Part shown: one piece after another, positions 34,384 through 42,751 of the stretch
Layout: every line of letters begins with the position of its first letter
Numbering within the stretch: the first letter of the stretch is position 1
Source of the DNA: an uncultured Lachnospiraceae bacterium
Lineage (GTDB): Bacteria > Bacillota > Clostridia > Lachnospirales > Lachnospiraceae
Assembly: GCA_910584725.1 (NCBI GenBank)
Contig: CAJUBE010000019.1
Location: 17,575-81,574 of the forward strand
Length of the DNA stretch: 64,000 nt
Direction of reading: 5' to 3'
Translations under genes and position numbers: made by a program
Notes under the pieces: generated by a model
The model's input: only the letters and a program-made list of their open reading frames with translations
What the model was told of the DNA's origin: nothing
Database searches by the model: none

Positions 34384-34776
34384 ATGAAGAAAAACGTGTT
34401 AGTGGGAATCGGAATTGCTGTGGCGGTTGTGGCGGCTCTGCTCAGTCTTGGCGCGTGGCTCTACTCGGGGAGCGGAAGTATTTATTACTATACGCAGATT
34501 GACAATAGCAGGATTTCGGAGGGAAAGGCGCGGGACGGTGTGATTGATATGCAGGGAGGCATGAGCTATTCCTATACGCTGCCTGCTTACAATGAAAAAG
34601 GCATCGAAAAAGAAATTATCTTCGGGGCGTCCCGAAAGCTGCGGGAAGGCGCTTTTTTGCGACTGACCGTCAGCCCTGTTCGCGGCGTGGTGGAGTGGAG
34701 TGAGGTGCAGTACGGGGAAATGCCGGAGGCGGTGCAGGAGTGCTATGACGCAGGAAAAATCCATTTATCGGAGTGA
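34384..34776 (+). CDS. YxeA family protein
   Basis: 130 residues. One membrane or signal segment (about 5-27) precedes a small extracytoplasmic domain with the YxeA family patterns YYYTQIDNS, YSYTLPAYNEKGIEKEI and LREGAFLRLTVS. There is no lipobox Cys, so it is membrane-anchored or secreted. Family function is not established; in Bacillus a relative lies beside a cell-envelope-stress ABC transporter. The last 32 bases overlap the next gene. Site AGGAGGATATC. Confidence 0.8.
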   Translation: MKKNVLVGIGIAVAVVAALLSLGAWLYSGSGSIYYYTQIDNSRISEGKARDGVIDMQGGMSYSYTLPAYNEKGIEKEIIFGASRKLREGAFLRLTVSPVRGVVEWSEVQYGEMPEAVQECYDAGKIHLSE

Positions 34777-35620
34777 AAAATCTAAAAAAGAGGTTTTGGA
34801 GTTGTATGACAGGCAGATGGAAAGTCTGAAACTGTCGTACACGGATTTATATATAGACACTTCTTTTGGGAAAACACATTTGATTGTGTGCGGCAGTCAG
34901 ACGGGAAAACCTTTGCTGGTTTTTCACGGCGGCAATGCGACGACTGCGTACAATCTGAAGTATTGCGACTTCCTGCTCGAGGAGTTTCACATTTTTGCTG
35001 TGGACACCATCGGGCATCCCGGTAAGAGTGCGGAGGTTTCACTGTCGCCCCGGGATCAGGACTACGGGAAGTGGGCGGTCGAAGTCATCAAAGGACTGGG
35101 GTTTCGGAAGATGGCATGTTTCGGCGGTTCATTTGGGGCGGGAATCATAGTGAAAGCAATGTGTGTGGCGCCGGAGGTTGTTGAACGCAGCGTGTTGCTG
35201 GTGCCGTCCGCGATTCAGAATGCGGCTGCCTTTAAGAGTATTAACATGGTGTTCCCGATGCTTATGTACTGGTTTACGCATAAAGAAAAATGGTTTGTGA
35301 GGTGTCTTCTTCCGATGGCGGTATCGGAAGACAATATCACAGAGGATATTTTGCAAACTGCCCGCTGCAGCATTGACCACGCAAAGATTAAGTCTGTCAT
35401 GCCGCAAAATGAAAGCTGTGAAGCGCTTGGCAGGTATCAAAATCCCGTGCTGGTCATGGCGGCGGAGAAGGACTGCCTGTTTCCGGCTAAAAAGGTTCTT
35501 CGGAAGGCGCGAAAAGTCTGGAAACAAAGCGTTTGCTACATGCTAAAGGACAGAGGGCATATACACAAACTGACGGATCGGGAGAAGAAAATGATTGCTG
35601 ACTTTCTGATTGTGGAATGA
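34745..35620 (+). CDS. Alpha/beta hydrolase
   Basis: 291 residues with LLVFHGGNATTAYN (oxyanion strand), the nucleophile elbow FGGSFGAGI, the acid in MAAEKDCLFP and the catalytic His in LKDRGHIHKL. The substrate is unknown. ATG 34745 lies within the end of the YxeA gene and has CAGGAG upstream, so the two are translationally coupled. A frame extending to 34700 is not needed. Confidence 0.85.
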   Translation: MTQEKSIYRSEKSKKEVLELYDRQMESLKLSYTDLYIDTSFGKTHLIVCGSQTGKPLLVFHGGNATTAYNLKYCDFLLEEFHIFAVDTIGHPGKSAEVSLSPRDQDYGKWAVEVIKGLGFRKMACFGGSFGAGIIVKAMCVAPEVVERSVLLVPSAIQNAAAFKSINMVFPMLMYWFTHKEKWFVRCLLPMAVSEDNITEDILQTARCSIDHAKIKSVMPQNESCEALGRYQNPVLVMAAEKDCLFPAKKVLRKARKVWKQSVCYMLKDRGHIHKLTDREKKMIADFLIVE

Positions 35621-35638
35621 AGCGGGTGAGGGTATAAT
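35610..35638 (+). promoter_or_regulatory. Promoter for the MNT-HEPN pair
   Basis: TTGTGG, a 17-base spacer and consensus TATAAT. The -35 lies inside the end of the hydrolase gene. Confidence 0.55.
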
Positions 35639-35688
35639 AAAATCATACAATACTTGTTTAGCACGGAATATTTGTGGAGGTGAGACGG

Positions 35689-36018
35689 ATGCTGTCTGAT
35701 GGTATAAAGAAAGAACTGGTGAGTGGATTAACAGAAATCTTTCAAAATAACATGTCTATGATTATATTGTATGGATCAGTTGCGAGGGGTGAGGCAACTG
35801 ACGACAGCGACGTTGATATAGCCATTATTGTAAAAGAACAGATGGACAGTAATACAAAGAAACGGCTTGTCAGTTGGGCAGCGCACATGGATATCTGTTA
35901 TGAAAGAGTGTTTTCCATTGTGGATATACAAGAAAGGAATATGGAGAAGTGGGGACATATTCTACCTTTTTATCAAAATGTGCGAAAGGAAGGAATTGTC
36001 TTATGGAAGGCGGCGTAA
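35689..36018 (+). CDS. Minimal nucleotidyltransferase (MNT), putative antitoxin of HEPN-MNT pair
   Basis: 109 residues with the nucleotidyltransferase signature GSVARGEATDDSDVD (G-S-x10-D-x-D), whose two Asp bind metal. In characterised HEPN-MNT systems this protein transfers AMP to the HEPN RNase and silences it. GGAGGTGAGACGG precedes ATG 35689. The 3' end overlaps the HEPN gene by 16 bases, in the usual order MNT then HEPN for this subfamily. Confidence 0.88.
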   Translation: MLSDGIKKELVSGLTEIFQNNMSMIILYGSVARGEATDDSDVDIAIIVKEQMDSNTKKRLVSWAAHMDICYERVFSIVDIQERNMEKWGHILPFYQNVRKEGIVLWKAA

Positions 36019-36401
36019 AAGAACTGGCGGGATATCGTCTGGCAAGAGCCAGAGAAATGTTGTCAGCATCCAGGGGAAATCTGGAAATCGGGGAATTTAA
36101 GACTTCATTAAACAGGTCATATTACGCTGTTTTTCATGCAATGCGCTCAGCGAATGCGTTAAAGGGATTTGATTCTTCAAAACATTCAGGCGTCATTTCC
36201 TTCTTCACTAGAGAGTATTTAAAAACAGAAATTTTGGATAGGAAACTGGCTGATATTATAAAGGACAGCTCGTTTTGCAGAGAGAAATCCGATTATGACG
36301 ATTTTTATGTTGCGGGTCGGGCAGAGGCGGAGGAACAGCTAAGAAATGCGGAACACTTTGTCAGACAGATAGAGGATTTTGTTGAACATAGCCAAAATTA
36401 A
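36003..36401 (+). CDS. HEPN-domain protein (UPF0332 type), putative toxin
   Basis: 132 residues, all-helical HEPN domain. NRSYYAVFHAMRSANAL gives an R-x6-H pair, KHSGVISFFTREYLK is the second conserved block, and REKSDYDDFY the third. In many HEPN proteins R-x4-6-H is the RNase site; in the UPF0332 branch catalysis is less certain. Tight overlap with the MNT gene supports a two-gene toxin-antitoxin module. ATG 36003 has AAGGAATTG upstream. Confidence 0.85.
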   Translation: MEGGVKELAGYRLARAREMLSASRGNLEIGEFKTSLNRSYYAVFHAMRSANALKGFDSSKHSGVISFFTREYLKTEILDRKLADIIKDSSFCREKSDYDDFYVAGRAEAEEQLRNAEHFVRQIEDFVEHSQN

Positions 36402-36413
36402 AAGGAGCCCCAA

Positions 36414-36896
36414 ATGCTTTCCCACCCCATCCCACCGCTCTACGACGAGCATTCCAAAATTTTGATACTGGGCAGTTTCCCCTCGGTGAAATCGAGGGAG
36501 CAGCAGTTCTTCTACGGTCATAAGCAGAACCGTTTCTGGCGGGTGATGGCGCAGGTACTGGACTGTGCGGTGCCGGAAACGGTGGCGCAGAAAAGGGAGA
36601 TGCTTTTATCCCACCATATTGCGGTGTGGGATGTGATTGCAAGCTGTGAGATCACAGGATCCTCGGACGCCAGCATCAAGGATGTGACGCCCAACGATTT
36701 ATCACGGATTTTAAACTGTGCGGATATCCGTGCTATTTATACCAACGGCGGGAAGGCGCAGCAGTTGTACCAGAAATATATTTTCCCGGTGACGGGGCGG
36801 GAGGCGGTCGCCCTGCCATCCACGAGTCCGGCGAACGCGGGGTATTCGCTGGAACGGCTGGTGGAGGCATGGCGAATGATACGGGAAGAACTGTAA
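36414..36896 (+). CDS. Hypoxanthine-DNA glycosylase (deoxyinosine glycosylase, UDG superfamily)
   Basis: 160 residues. LILGSFPSVKSREQQFFYGHKQNRFWRVM and HHIAVWDVIASCEITGSSD are characteristic of UDG family 6, which removes hypoxanthine (deaminated adenine) from DNA; Asn in the HKQN motif is the family's key polar residue. The C-terminal SPANAGYSLERL replaces the HxS motif of other UDGs. It starts 13 bases after the HEPN stop with site AAAAGGAG, so it may share that transcript. Confidence 0.88.
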   Translation: MLSHPIPPLYDEHSKILILGSFPSVKSREQQFFYGHKQNRFWRVMAQVLDCAVPETVAQKREMLLSHHIAVWDVIASCEITGSSDASIKDVTPNDLSRILNCADIRAIYTNGGKAQQLYQKYIFPVTGREAVALPSTSPANAGYSLERLVEAWRMIREEL

Positions 36897-36975
36897 AATA
36901 TTCCGGGTTTAGAGATACATTTTTTATGAAATAGGAAACTGTGGCAGCAGTTCCAAAATAGAAGGAGGCAGCAGA

Positions 36976-37020
36976 ATGCCGTTAGTATTGTGCATTGCAG
37001 ACGCTCCATGCAAGGGATGA
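36976..37020 (+). CDS. Leader peptide of an MFS efflux attenuator
   Basis: A 14-codon frame MPLVLCIADAPCKG with an excellent site (GAAGGAGG, 7 bases before ATG). It lies 90 bases upstream of the MFS start. Its last third forms one arm of a 10-bp stem (37004-37013 with 37026-37035), and the stop codon sits in the loop. Such short, well-translated frames upstream of resistance pumps commonly work by ribosome stalling that rearranges the leader RNA. The peptide itself is not one I recognise. Confidence 0.6.
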   Translation: MPLVLCIADAPCKG

Positions 37021-37073
37021 GGACATTGCATGGAGGAGAGCCGTAGCTGGCTGTAGGTCCTCAGCCTTTGCAT
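37003..37073 (+). promoter_or_regulatory. Mutually exclusive RNA pairings before the MFS gene (attenuator)
   Basis: Stem 1: CTCCATGCAA (37004-37013) with TTGCATGGAG (37026-37035), perfect. Alternative: 37008-37024 (ATGCAAGGGATGAGGAC) with 37057-37073 (GTCCTCAGCCTTTGCAT), 15 Watson-Crick pairs, one G-T and one mismatch. Both use the leader's 3' part, so only one can form. GCTCC (37003-37007) could also cover GGAGC of the MFS ribosome site (37097-37101). A ribosome held on the leader frame would change the choice. Confidence 0.65.
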
Positions 37074-37109
37074 CCTGATTCATATTACAAATCAAAGGAG
37101 CAAAGGAAA

Positions 37110-38396
37110 ATGAAAAATAACATAAAGGAATTAAAAACGTTTCTGATTCTTTGGAGCACCCAGTCGCTGTCGCAGCTTGGGAGCGCCATGACGGGGTTTG
37201 CGCTCACGCTGTGGCTCTATGAGAAGACGGGCTCCGCGCTGCAGACGGCGCTCTTGGCGGTGTGCAGTTACGCGCCTTACGTGGTGATGAGTATTTTTGC
37301 GGGCGCATTGAGCGACAGGTGGGACAAGAAAAAGGTGATGCTTGTCTGCGACACGCTGGCGGCATGTTGTTCCGTGACGGTTCTGATTTTGCTGAAAGCG
37401 GATTTGCTGCTGCCTGTCCATATGTATATGTTGAATGCGCTGACGGGTCTGATGAATACGGTGCAGCAGCCCGCAGGCGATGTGGCGATGACCATGATCA
37501 CGCCGAAAAAGTATTACCAGAAGACGAGCGGTCTGCGGTCTTTTTCTTCGTCGCTTGTGACGATCCTGAATCCTGTCTTTGCCACGGCGCTGTATGCCTT
37601 TGCGGGGATGGACATTGTCATTTATGTGGATCTGGTTACTTTCACAATCGCTTTTTTTGCCTTGCTGTTCGGGGTAAAGTTATCCGTGCCGGAACAAAAA
37701 GAAGAGGCAGGACAGGAATCTTTTTTGGAAACGGTCAAAGCGGGGCTTGTCTGCCTTAAGGAAAATGAGCTGGTGCTTGTATTGATTCTGTTTCTGGCAG
37801 GGGTCAATTTCGTGGCGTCGGCGTTTGACGCGGTGCTTCCGGCATTGATTCTGCCGAGGGAAAACGGCGGGGAGACGGTTCTGGGAATTGTGACTTCCTG
37901 CGCGGGAATAGCCATGTTATTTGGCAGTCTGATTGTGACGGCGCTGCCCGCGCCGAAAAACCGTGTCCGTGTGATCTATCTGACGATGCTGTTTTCGCTT
38001 GGCACGGAAAATTTTCTGCTGGCATTTACCAAGCTGCCTGTATTGTGGTGCATGGGGCAGATCATCGGCTGGCTGTTAGTGCCTGTGATGAGCGCAAATC
38101 TGGACGTGATTTTGCGGACGACGATTCCTGTGGATATGCAGGGACGTGTCTATTCCTGCAGAAACACGCTGCAGTTTTTTACCATTCCGATTGGTTTGTC
38201 TCTGGGCGGCTTTATGGTAGATCAGTTCTGTGAACCGATGATGGCGGCATCGCCCGAGCAGGGTATGCTTGTCAGACTGTTCGGCACGGGGAAAGGATCG
38301 GGTGCGGCGATGATGATGTTTATTCTCGGTGTTCTCGGGGTGGTGATCTGTCTGGGATTCGGGCGCATTTTGCGAAGATACAGATATACGGAATAG
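37110..38396 (+). CDS. MFS efflux transporter (MefA/macrolide-efflux-like)
   Basis: 428 residues, about 12 membrane segments. FLILWSTQSLSQLGSAMTGFALTLW at the start, the loop motif GALSDRWDKKKVMLVCDTL (MFS motif A) and the helix-4/5 region NALTGLMNTVQQPAGDVA match the macrolide-efflux-type MFS family. The substrate is not proven. ATG 37110 follows AAAGGAGCAAAGG. The attenuator-like leader upstream suggests induction by a ribosome-targeting compound. A bidirectional terminator follows at 38445. Confidence 0.87.
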   Translation: MKNNIKELKTFLILWSTQSLSQLGSAMTGFALTLWLYEKTGSALQTALLAVCSYAPYVVMSIFAGALSDRWDKKKVMLVCDTLAACCSVTVLILLKADLLLPVHMYMLNALTGLMNTVQQPAGDVAMTMITPKKYYQKTSGLRSFSSSLVTILNPVFATALYAFAGMDIVIYVDLVTFTIAFFALLFGVKLSVPEQKEEAGQESFLETVKAGLVCLKENELVLVLILFLAGVNFVASAFDAVLPALILPRENGGETVLGIVTSCAGIAMLFGSLIVTALPAPKNRVRVIYLTMLFSLGTENFLLAFTKLPVLWCMGQIIGWLLVPVMSANLDVILRTTIPVDMQGRVYSCRNTLQFFTIPIGLSLGGFMVDQFCEPMMAASPEQGMLVRLFGTGKGSGAAMMMFILGVLGVVICLGFGRILRRYRYTE

Positions 38397-38444
38397 CGGG
38401 CGGCGTGAAATTTGAAGAGCGTATAAAAGATATATAGGAATAGG

Positions 38445-38476
38445 AAAAGGCGGGACAGCAGATTGCCCGCCTTTTT
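38445..38476. terminator. Bidirectional intrinsic terminator
   Basis: AAAAGGCGGG / CCCGCCTTTTT with an 11-base loop, between the convergent MFS gene and the small hypothetical gene; T-runs on both strands. Confidence 0.85.
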
Positions 38477-38487
38477 CATGCTTTCTT

Positions 38488-38835
38488 TTACACCTGCGCG
38501 CAGAACGCGAAATACCCCTTCCCCTCCGCGCCAAGAAGCAGGCTGTAGGGCGGATATTCCTTGTCGAATGTGCGGACAAACTGTTCAAAGGTCAGCATGT
38601 CGTTCCGCTCGAGGGTGCCGCATTCCGTAAGCGGGAAGTGCGTTTTCAGCCGGTTGATGAACTGCTCCGACAGAAGTTTCATGGCGGTGATTACCGTCTG
38701 GTCGATTCTGTAAATATCTTTTCCCAGAATTTCGCTGAGCGTGTGCAGCACAAGGGATTCTTCATAAACCATATAAATACGGATGAGTTTCTTTTCCTCT
38801 GTGCGGTAGGTCAGGCGGAAGATTTCTTTGACCAT
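38488..38835 (-). CDS. Hypothetical protein
   Basis: 115 residues, soluble, without signal or membrane segments and with no family I recognise. The pattern VKEIFRLTYRTEEKKLIRIYMVYEES ... TLERNDMLTFEQFVRTFDKEYPPYSLL is mostly helical. ATG 38835 follows GGGAGGG at 10 bases; ATG 38856 is an alternative start in frame. It stands alone between a terminator and the divergent response regulator gene. Confidence 0.6.
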   Translation of the reverse strand: MVKEIFRLTYRTEEKKLIRIYMVYEESLVLHTLSEILGKDIYRIDQTVITAMKLLSEQFINRLKTHFPLTECGTLERNDMLTFEQFVRTFDKEYPPYSLLLGAEGKGYFAFCAQV

Positions 38836-38920
38836 AAGTAAATTCCCTCCCGCCATTTCTGTTAGTACCAGTTTAACATACTTCCCGCAAAAAATCAGTG
38901 CAAAAAGTGGGGGATTTTGG

Positions 38921-38926
38921 TATACT
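38921..38926 (+). promoter_or_regulatory. Extended -10 for the response regulator gene at 39020
   Basis: TGGTATACT, consensus extended -10, ~94 bases before the start. No strong -35. Confidence 0.4.
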
Positions 38927-38940
38927 TATTCTAAATAACT

Positions 38941-38988
38941 GCCCGCTCCCAGGAAAAAACGGGGTGCTTTCCGGGAGGGCGGCGGGAA
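38941..38988 (+). promoter_or_regulatory. GC-rich hairpin in the 5' untranslated region
   Basis: CTCCCAGGAAA pairs with TTTCCGGGAG (one A-G mismatch) around AAACGGGGTGC, and flanking CCCGC/GCGGG bases can extend the stem. No T-run follows, so it is a leader structure rather than a terminator. Function unknown. Confidence 0.45.
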
Positions 38989-39019
38989 TAAGAACTATAT
39001 TTATGAGGGGGCAAAGAAT

Positions 39020-39898
39020 ATGAAGTACAAGGTGTTACTGACAGGAAATAACAAGATGGTTATCAATGAATTTTTTACATATATGGATTTCAACTTTGAG
39101 TGTGTCAGTACCTCGGAGCGCTACGACGATATTATGAACCATATTAAATATGTACAGCCGGATGTGCTTGTCTATTGTCTGTACGGGGAAAATCCAGACG
39201 ATCTGAAACGGTTTGTCAATGTGGAGGGCAAGATTGCGGAGGAGAGGATTCCCATCGTGATTGTCGGGGATGCCGATGAGTGTGAACAGTTTGTGCGCAT
39301 TGCGCCTTCCATGAACGTTACGATATTCCGACGCCCGATTTCCACGCAGAAGCTGGAAGAGGGCATTGTCAAACTTCTGAAGGAAAAACGGCCCGACAGC
39401 ATCCGGGGAAAACGGTCCGTGACAGTGACGGAAAGCACGCTGAAAACAGAGGATGTCATGCGGGTGGCGGAGGAACTTCTTGCCCAGCTTGCGAAAGAAG
39501 AGGAAAAGGAGAAGAAGCTGAGGGAAGAGGCGGCGAGAAAGAAGCATATTCTGGTGGTGGACGACGACAGTAGTGTGCTTAAGCTCTTAAAAGGGTATCT
39601 GGTGGAGCGCTACGATGTGGCGACGGCTATCAGCGGCAAGATTGCCCTGAAGTTTCTCGAGACGAAAAAGACAGACATGGTGATTCTCGATTATGAGATG
39701 CCGGTAGATAACGGAGCGGCGGTTCTCGCAAAGATCCGGGAGAATCCGGCGACGAGAAGTCTTCCTGTCGTGTTCCTCACGGGTGTGACGGACAGAAACA
39801 AGATCATGGAGGTGCTGGCGATGAAACCGCAGGGATATCTCGCCAAGCCCATTGATATGGAAAAGCTTTCCTCCACGATAAAAGGTGTCTTGGGCTGA
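39020..39898 (+). CDS. Two-receiver response regulator (degenerate N-terminal, canonical C-terminal)
   Basis: 292 residues. The first ~115 residues have receiver-like strands (YKVLLTGNNKMVINEFF, DVLVYCLYGE, IPIVIVGDADE, TIFRRPIS) but no phosphoacceptor Asp. A charged linker (155-175) leads to a canonical receiver: HILVVDDDSSVLKLL, the acceptor Asp in DMVILDYEMPVDNG, T in FLTGVTD and K in YLAKPID. There is no output domain. It ends 30 bases before the PocR hybrid kinase, so it probably takes phosphate from that kinase as a relay partner. Confidence 0.88.
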   Translation: MKYKVLLTGNNKMVINEFFTYMDFNFECVSTSERYDDIMNHIKYVQPDVLVYCLYGENPDDLKRFVNVEGKIAEERIPIVIVGDADECEQFVRIAPSMNVTIFRRPISTQKLEEGIVKLLKEKRPDSIRGKRSVTVTESTLKTEDVMRVAEELLAQLAKEEEKEKKLREEAARKKHILVVDDDSSVLKLLKGYLVERYDVATAISGKIALKFLETKKTDMVILDYEMPVDNGAAVLAKIRENPATRSLPVVFLTGVTDRNKIMEVLAMKPQGYLAKPIDMEKLSSTIKGVLG

Positions 39899-39928
39899 TA
39901 AATAATATTTCTGTAGAGGGAGGTTGCC

Positions 39929-42643
39929 ATGGCGATCATAGAGAGCGAACTCAAGCTGACAGATTTGATAGATGTGGAATCCTTACAGAAAATACAGGAT
40001 GCGTTTTCGGAGATGTCGGGAATCGCATCTATGATTACGGACGCTTCCGGCACGATACAGACGAAGCCTTCCGGGTTCACGGATTTTTGCAAAAAATATG
40101 TCAGAAACACCGAGGAGGGGCGGAAACGCTGTCAGGAATGCGACAGGCTTGGTGTGGAGAAAGCGGCGAAGGCGGGCGGCTCCTGTGCCTATTTCTGCCA
40201 TGCCGGACTGGTGGCGTTTGCGGCGCCCATTATGGCGCACGGGCATCTGGTGGGATGCTTTATCGGGGGACAGATGCTGACCATACCTCCTGATGAGGAA
40301 GAGATACGGCATGTGGCGGCGGAGATCGGTGCAGACGCGGATGAGATGGTGCGTGCCTCGCAGGCTATCAGGATTGTGGACAAGGAAACGGTAAGGAAGG
40401 TGTCAAATGCCCTCTACACAATTGCCAACGTTCTTTCAGACATTGCCTACAGCAAATATCAGGTGAGTCTGACCAACATGGAGCTGCAGAAAACTTCCAG
40501 TATGAAATCGGACTTTCTGGCGAATATGAGCCATGAGATCCGCACCCCCATGAACGCGGTGATCGGGATGGCGGAGATGGCGCTCAGGGAAGATCTGACA
40601 CCTGCGGCGAGGGAATATATCGGGCAGATCAAATCTTCGGGGCAGACGCTCCTTACGATTATCAATGACATTCTGGACTTTTCCAAGATTGAATCGGGCA
40701 TGATGGATATCAGCGACGTGGAGTACGAACCGATGTCCATGATCAATGATGTGTCCAACATTATTATGACGCGTATCGGCAGCAAGGATCTGGAGCTGAC
40801 GGTGGACGTGAATCCGGATCTGCCGGCGGGGCTTTACGGCGACAATGTGCGCATCAAGCAGGTTATGGTAAATATAGCGAACAATGCCGTCAAATTTACC
40901 AAAGCGGGGAATGTGCATATCAAGGTCGATTTTCTGCAGACGTCGGAGGATATGATAGAATTGATTGTGTCCATTACGGATACGGGGAGCGGCATCAAAG
41001 AGAGCGATATGAGTAAGCTCTTCCAGTCCTTCCAGCAGCTTGACAGCAAGAGAAACCGCAATATTGAGGGAACCGGGCTGGGGCTTGCCATCTGCAAGCA
41101 GCTTGTGACGCTGATGAAGGGGAAAATCCATGTGGACAGCATATATGGAAAAGGATCGACGTTTTCCTTTGTGATTCCCCAGAAGGTGACGGATATCCAG
41201 CATTCGGTCGAAAAACTGCCGAAAAATGTTGTTGCGGCAGGGCTGCTTCAGAGCGATTACATTGCGCAGGAACTGGCGGTTGATCTGGAAAGACTTGGCG
41301 TCAGTTATGAGAGACTGGAGTCGGAGGAAGTTTTAAACAGGATAGAGGAGAACGGCGCAGGCTATTTCTTTATAGAACAGCCGCTTTTTACGGAAGCCGT
41401 GCAGTATTTTTTGAAGCTGCATCCCGAGGTAAAAGGCGTGCTTCTGACGAATTACCGCTCGGTGCGTTCTTATGATCTGCCGAATCTGCGCGTGGTGAAA
41501 AAGCCGCTCTATATTCTCGGGCTTGCGAATATTTTTAACGGCAAGGAGGACAACGCCGCCTTTTCCTTGATGGAGGCGGAGGACTTTGACTTTGTGGCGC
41601 CCGAGGCGGAGATTCTGGTGGTGGACGACAATGCCATCAATCTGACGGTGGCAAAGGGGCTGCTAAATCCGCTTGAGATGAAGATAGAGACGGCGCTCAG
41701 CGGCAAAGATGCGGTTCTGATGGTGACGGATAAGCGTTACGATATTATTTTCATGGATCATATGATGCCCGAGATGGACGGCGTGGAGACGACGAGGGTG
41801 ATCCGCAGACTTCTGGGAAACAACGGTCAGGTGCCGATTATCGCCCTCACAGCTAACGCGGTGGAGGGAACGGCGGAGATGTTTATCAGCGAGGGCATGA
41901 ACGATTTCGTGACGAAACCGATTGAGATGCGGGATATGATCTCCAAACTGCGCAAATGGCTGCCGTCTGAGAAGATTGAGAAGAAGAAAAAGAAAGGCGG
42001 CTCATCTGTCCGGAATATACACAGGGACAACGGCGGGGCGCAGATGGCTACAAACATTGTCATCGATGGGCTGGATGTGCAGAAGGCGATGGGGTTCCTC
42101 GGAAACGAAGAGCTTTTCTGGTCCGTATTGAAGGAATACTACCGCGTGATCGAAAAGAAATGCGCGCTCATACAGGAGTATGAGCAGAAGGAACAGTGGA
42201 AAGATTATACGGTGGAAGTGCACGCGTTAAAGAGCGCGTCGAGACAGATCGGCGCCACGGATCTGGCGTATACAGCCGAGCAGATGGAGGCGGCGGGAAA
42301 TGCAGGGAACGCAGCGCTGATTCACAAAATTACGCCGGGTATGCTGGAGGAGTATATGTTCTATAAAGGCATTCTTGCCCCCTACTTTGTAAAGGAAGAG
42401 GAGGAGCAGAGCGGCAGGGCGGCGGAAGTGGAAGAACTGAAAGCGCTTTTTGAACAGATGGAAGAGGCGATGGAAAATCTGGACATGGACGCCATGGAGC
42501 AGGCAATCAAAGATATGAGCCAGTATTCTTACAGCGATGCGCAGCGGGGCATATTTGAAAAACTTAGGAACGCGGTGGAGGATATCGACACGGAACGGTG
42601 CGAGGAAATCATCGAAGAGTGGAAGAGAGAACTGGACGCTTAA
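39929..42643 (+). CDS. PocR-domain hybrid histidine kinase with receiver and Hpt domains
   Basis: 904 residues, no membrane segment. The PocR ligand-binding domain (about 13-175) has Cys54, Cys68, Cys71, Cys86 and Cys90 as possible metal or redox ligands. HisKA follows with His202 in NMSHEIRTPMNAVIG, then HATPase (N box IANNAVKFT, G boxes DTGSGI and GTGLGL). A degenerate receiver-like region covers ~430-545. A canonical receiver has ILVVDDNAIN and Asp610 in IIFMDHMMPEMDG. The Hpt domain has His765 in EVHALKSASRQIG. PocR domains sense small hydrocarbons or redox ligands; the ligand here is unknown. It sits just before an amino-acid ABC operon. Confidence 0.92.
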   Translation: MAIIESELKLTDLIDVESLQKIQDAFSEMSGIASMITDASGTIQTKPSGFTDFCKKYVRNTEEGRKRCQECDRLGVEKAAKAGGSCAYFCHAGLVAFAAPIMAHGHLVGCFIGGQMLTIPPDEEEIRHVAAEIGADADEMVRASQAIRIVDKETVRKVSNALYTIANVLSDIAYSKYQVSLTNMELQKTSSMKSDFLANMSHEIRTPMNAVIGMAEMALREDLTPAAREYIGQIKSSGQTLLTIINDILDFSKIESGMMDISDVEYEPMSMINDVSNIIMTRIGSKDLELTVDVNPDLPAGLYGDNVRIKQVMVNIANNAVKFTKAGNVHIKVDFLQTSEDMIELIVSITDTGSGIKESDMSKLFQSFQQLDSKRNRNIEGTGLGLAICKQLVTLMKGKIHVDSIYGKGSTFSFVIPQKVTDIQHSVEKLPKNVVAAGLLQSDYIAQELAVDLERLGVSYERLESEEVLNRIEENGAGYFFIEQPLFTEAVQYFLKLHPEVKGVLLTNYRSVRSYDLPNLRVVKKPLYILGLANIFNGKEDNAAFSLMEAEDFDFVAPEAEILVVDDNAINLTVAKGLLNPLEMKIETALSGKDAVLMVTDKRYDIIFMDHMMPEMDGVETTRVIRRLLGNNGQVPIIALTANAVEGTAEMFISEGMNDFVTKPIEMRDMISKLRKWLPSEKIEKKKKKGGSSVRNIHRDNGGAQMATNIVIDGLDVQKAMGFLGNEELFWSVLKEYYRVIEKKCALIQEYEQKEQWKDYTVEVHALKSASRQIGATDLAYTAEQMEAAGNAGNAALIHKITPGMLEEYMFYKGILAPYFVKEEEEQSGRAAEVEELKALFEQMEEAMENLDMDAMEQAIKDMSQYSYSDAQRGIFEKLRNAVEDIDTERCEEIIEEWKRELDA

Positions 42644-42751
42644 ATATAAGGAGGAAAGTGTATAATATACATTTTTCTCCTTTCTTTTCGGAAAAGGTTG
42701 TGGTATGATAGAGCGGGCACGGGTTCAGAAGATAGAAAGGACGAAAGACGG

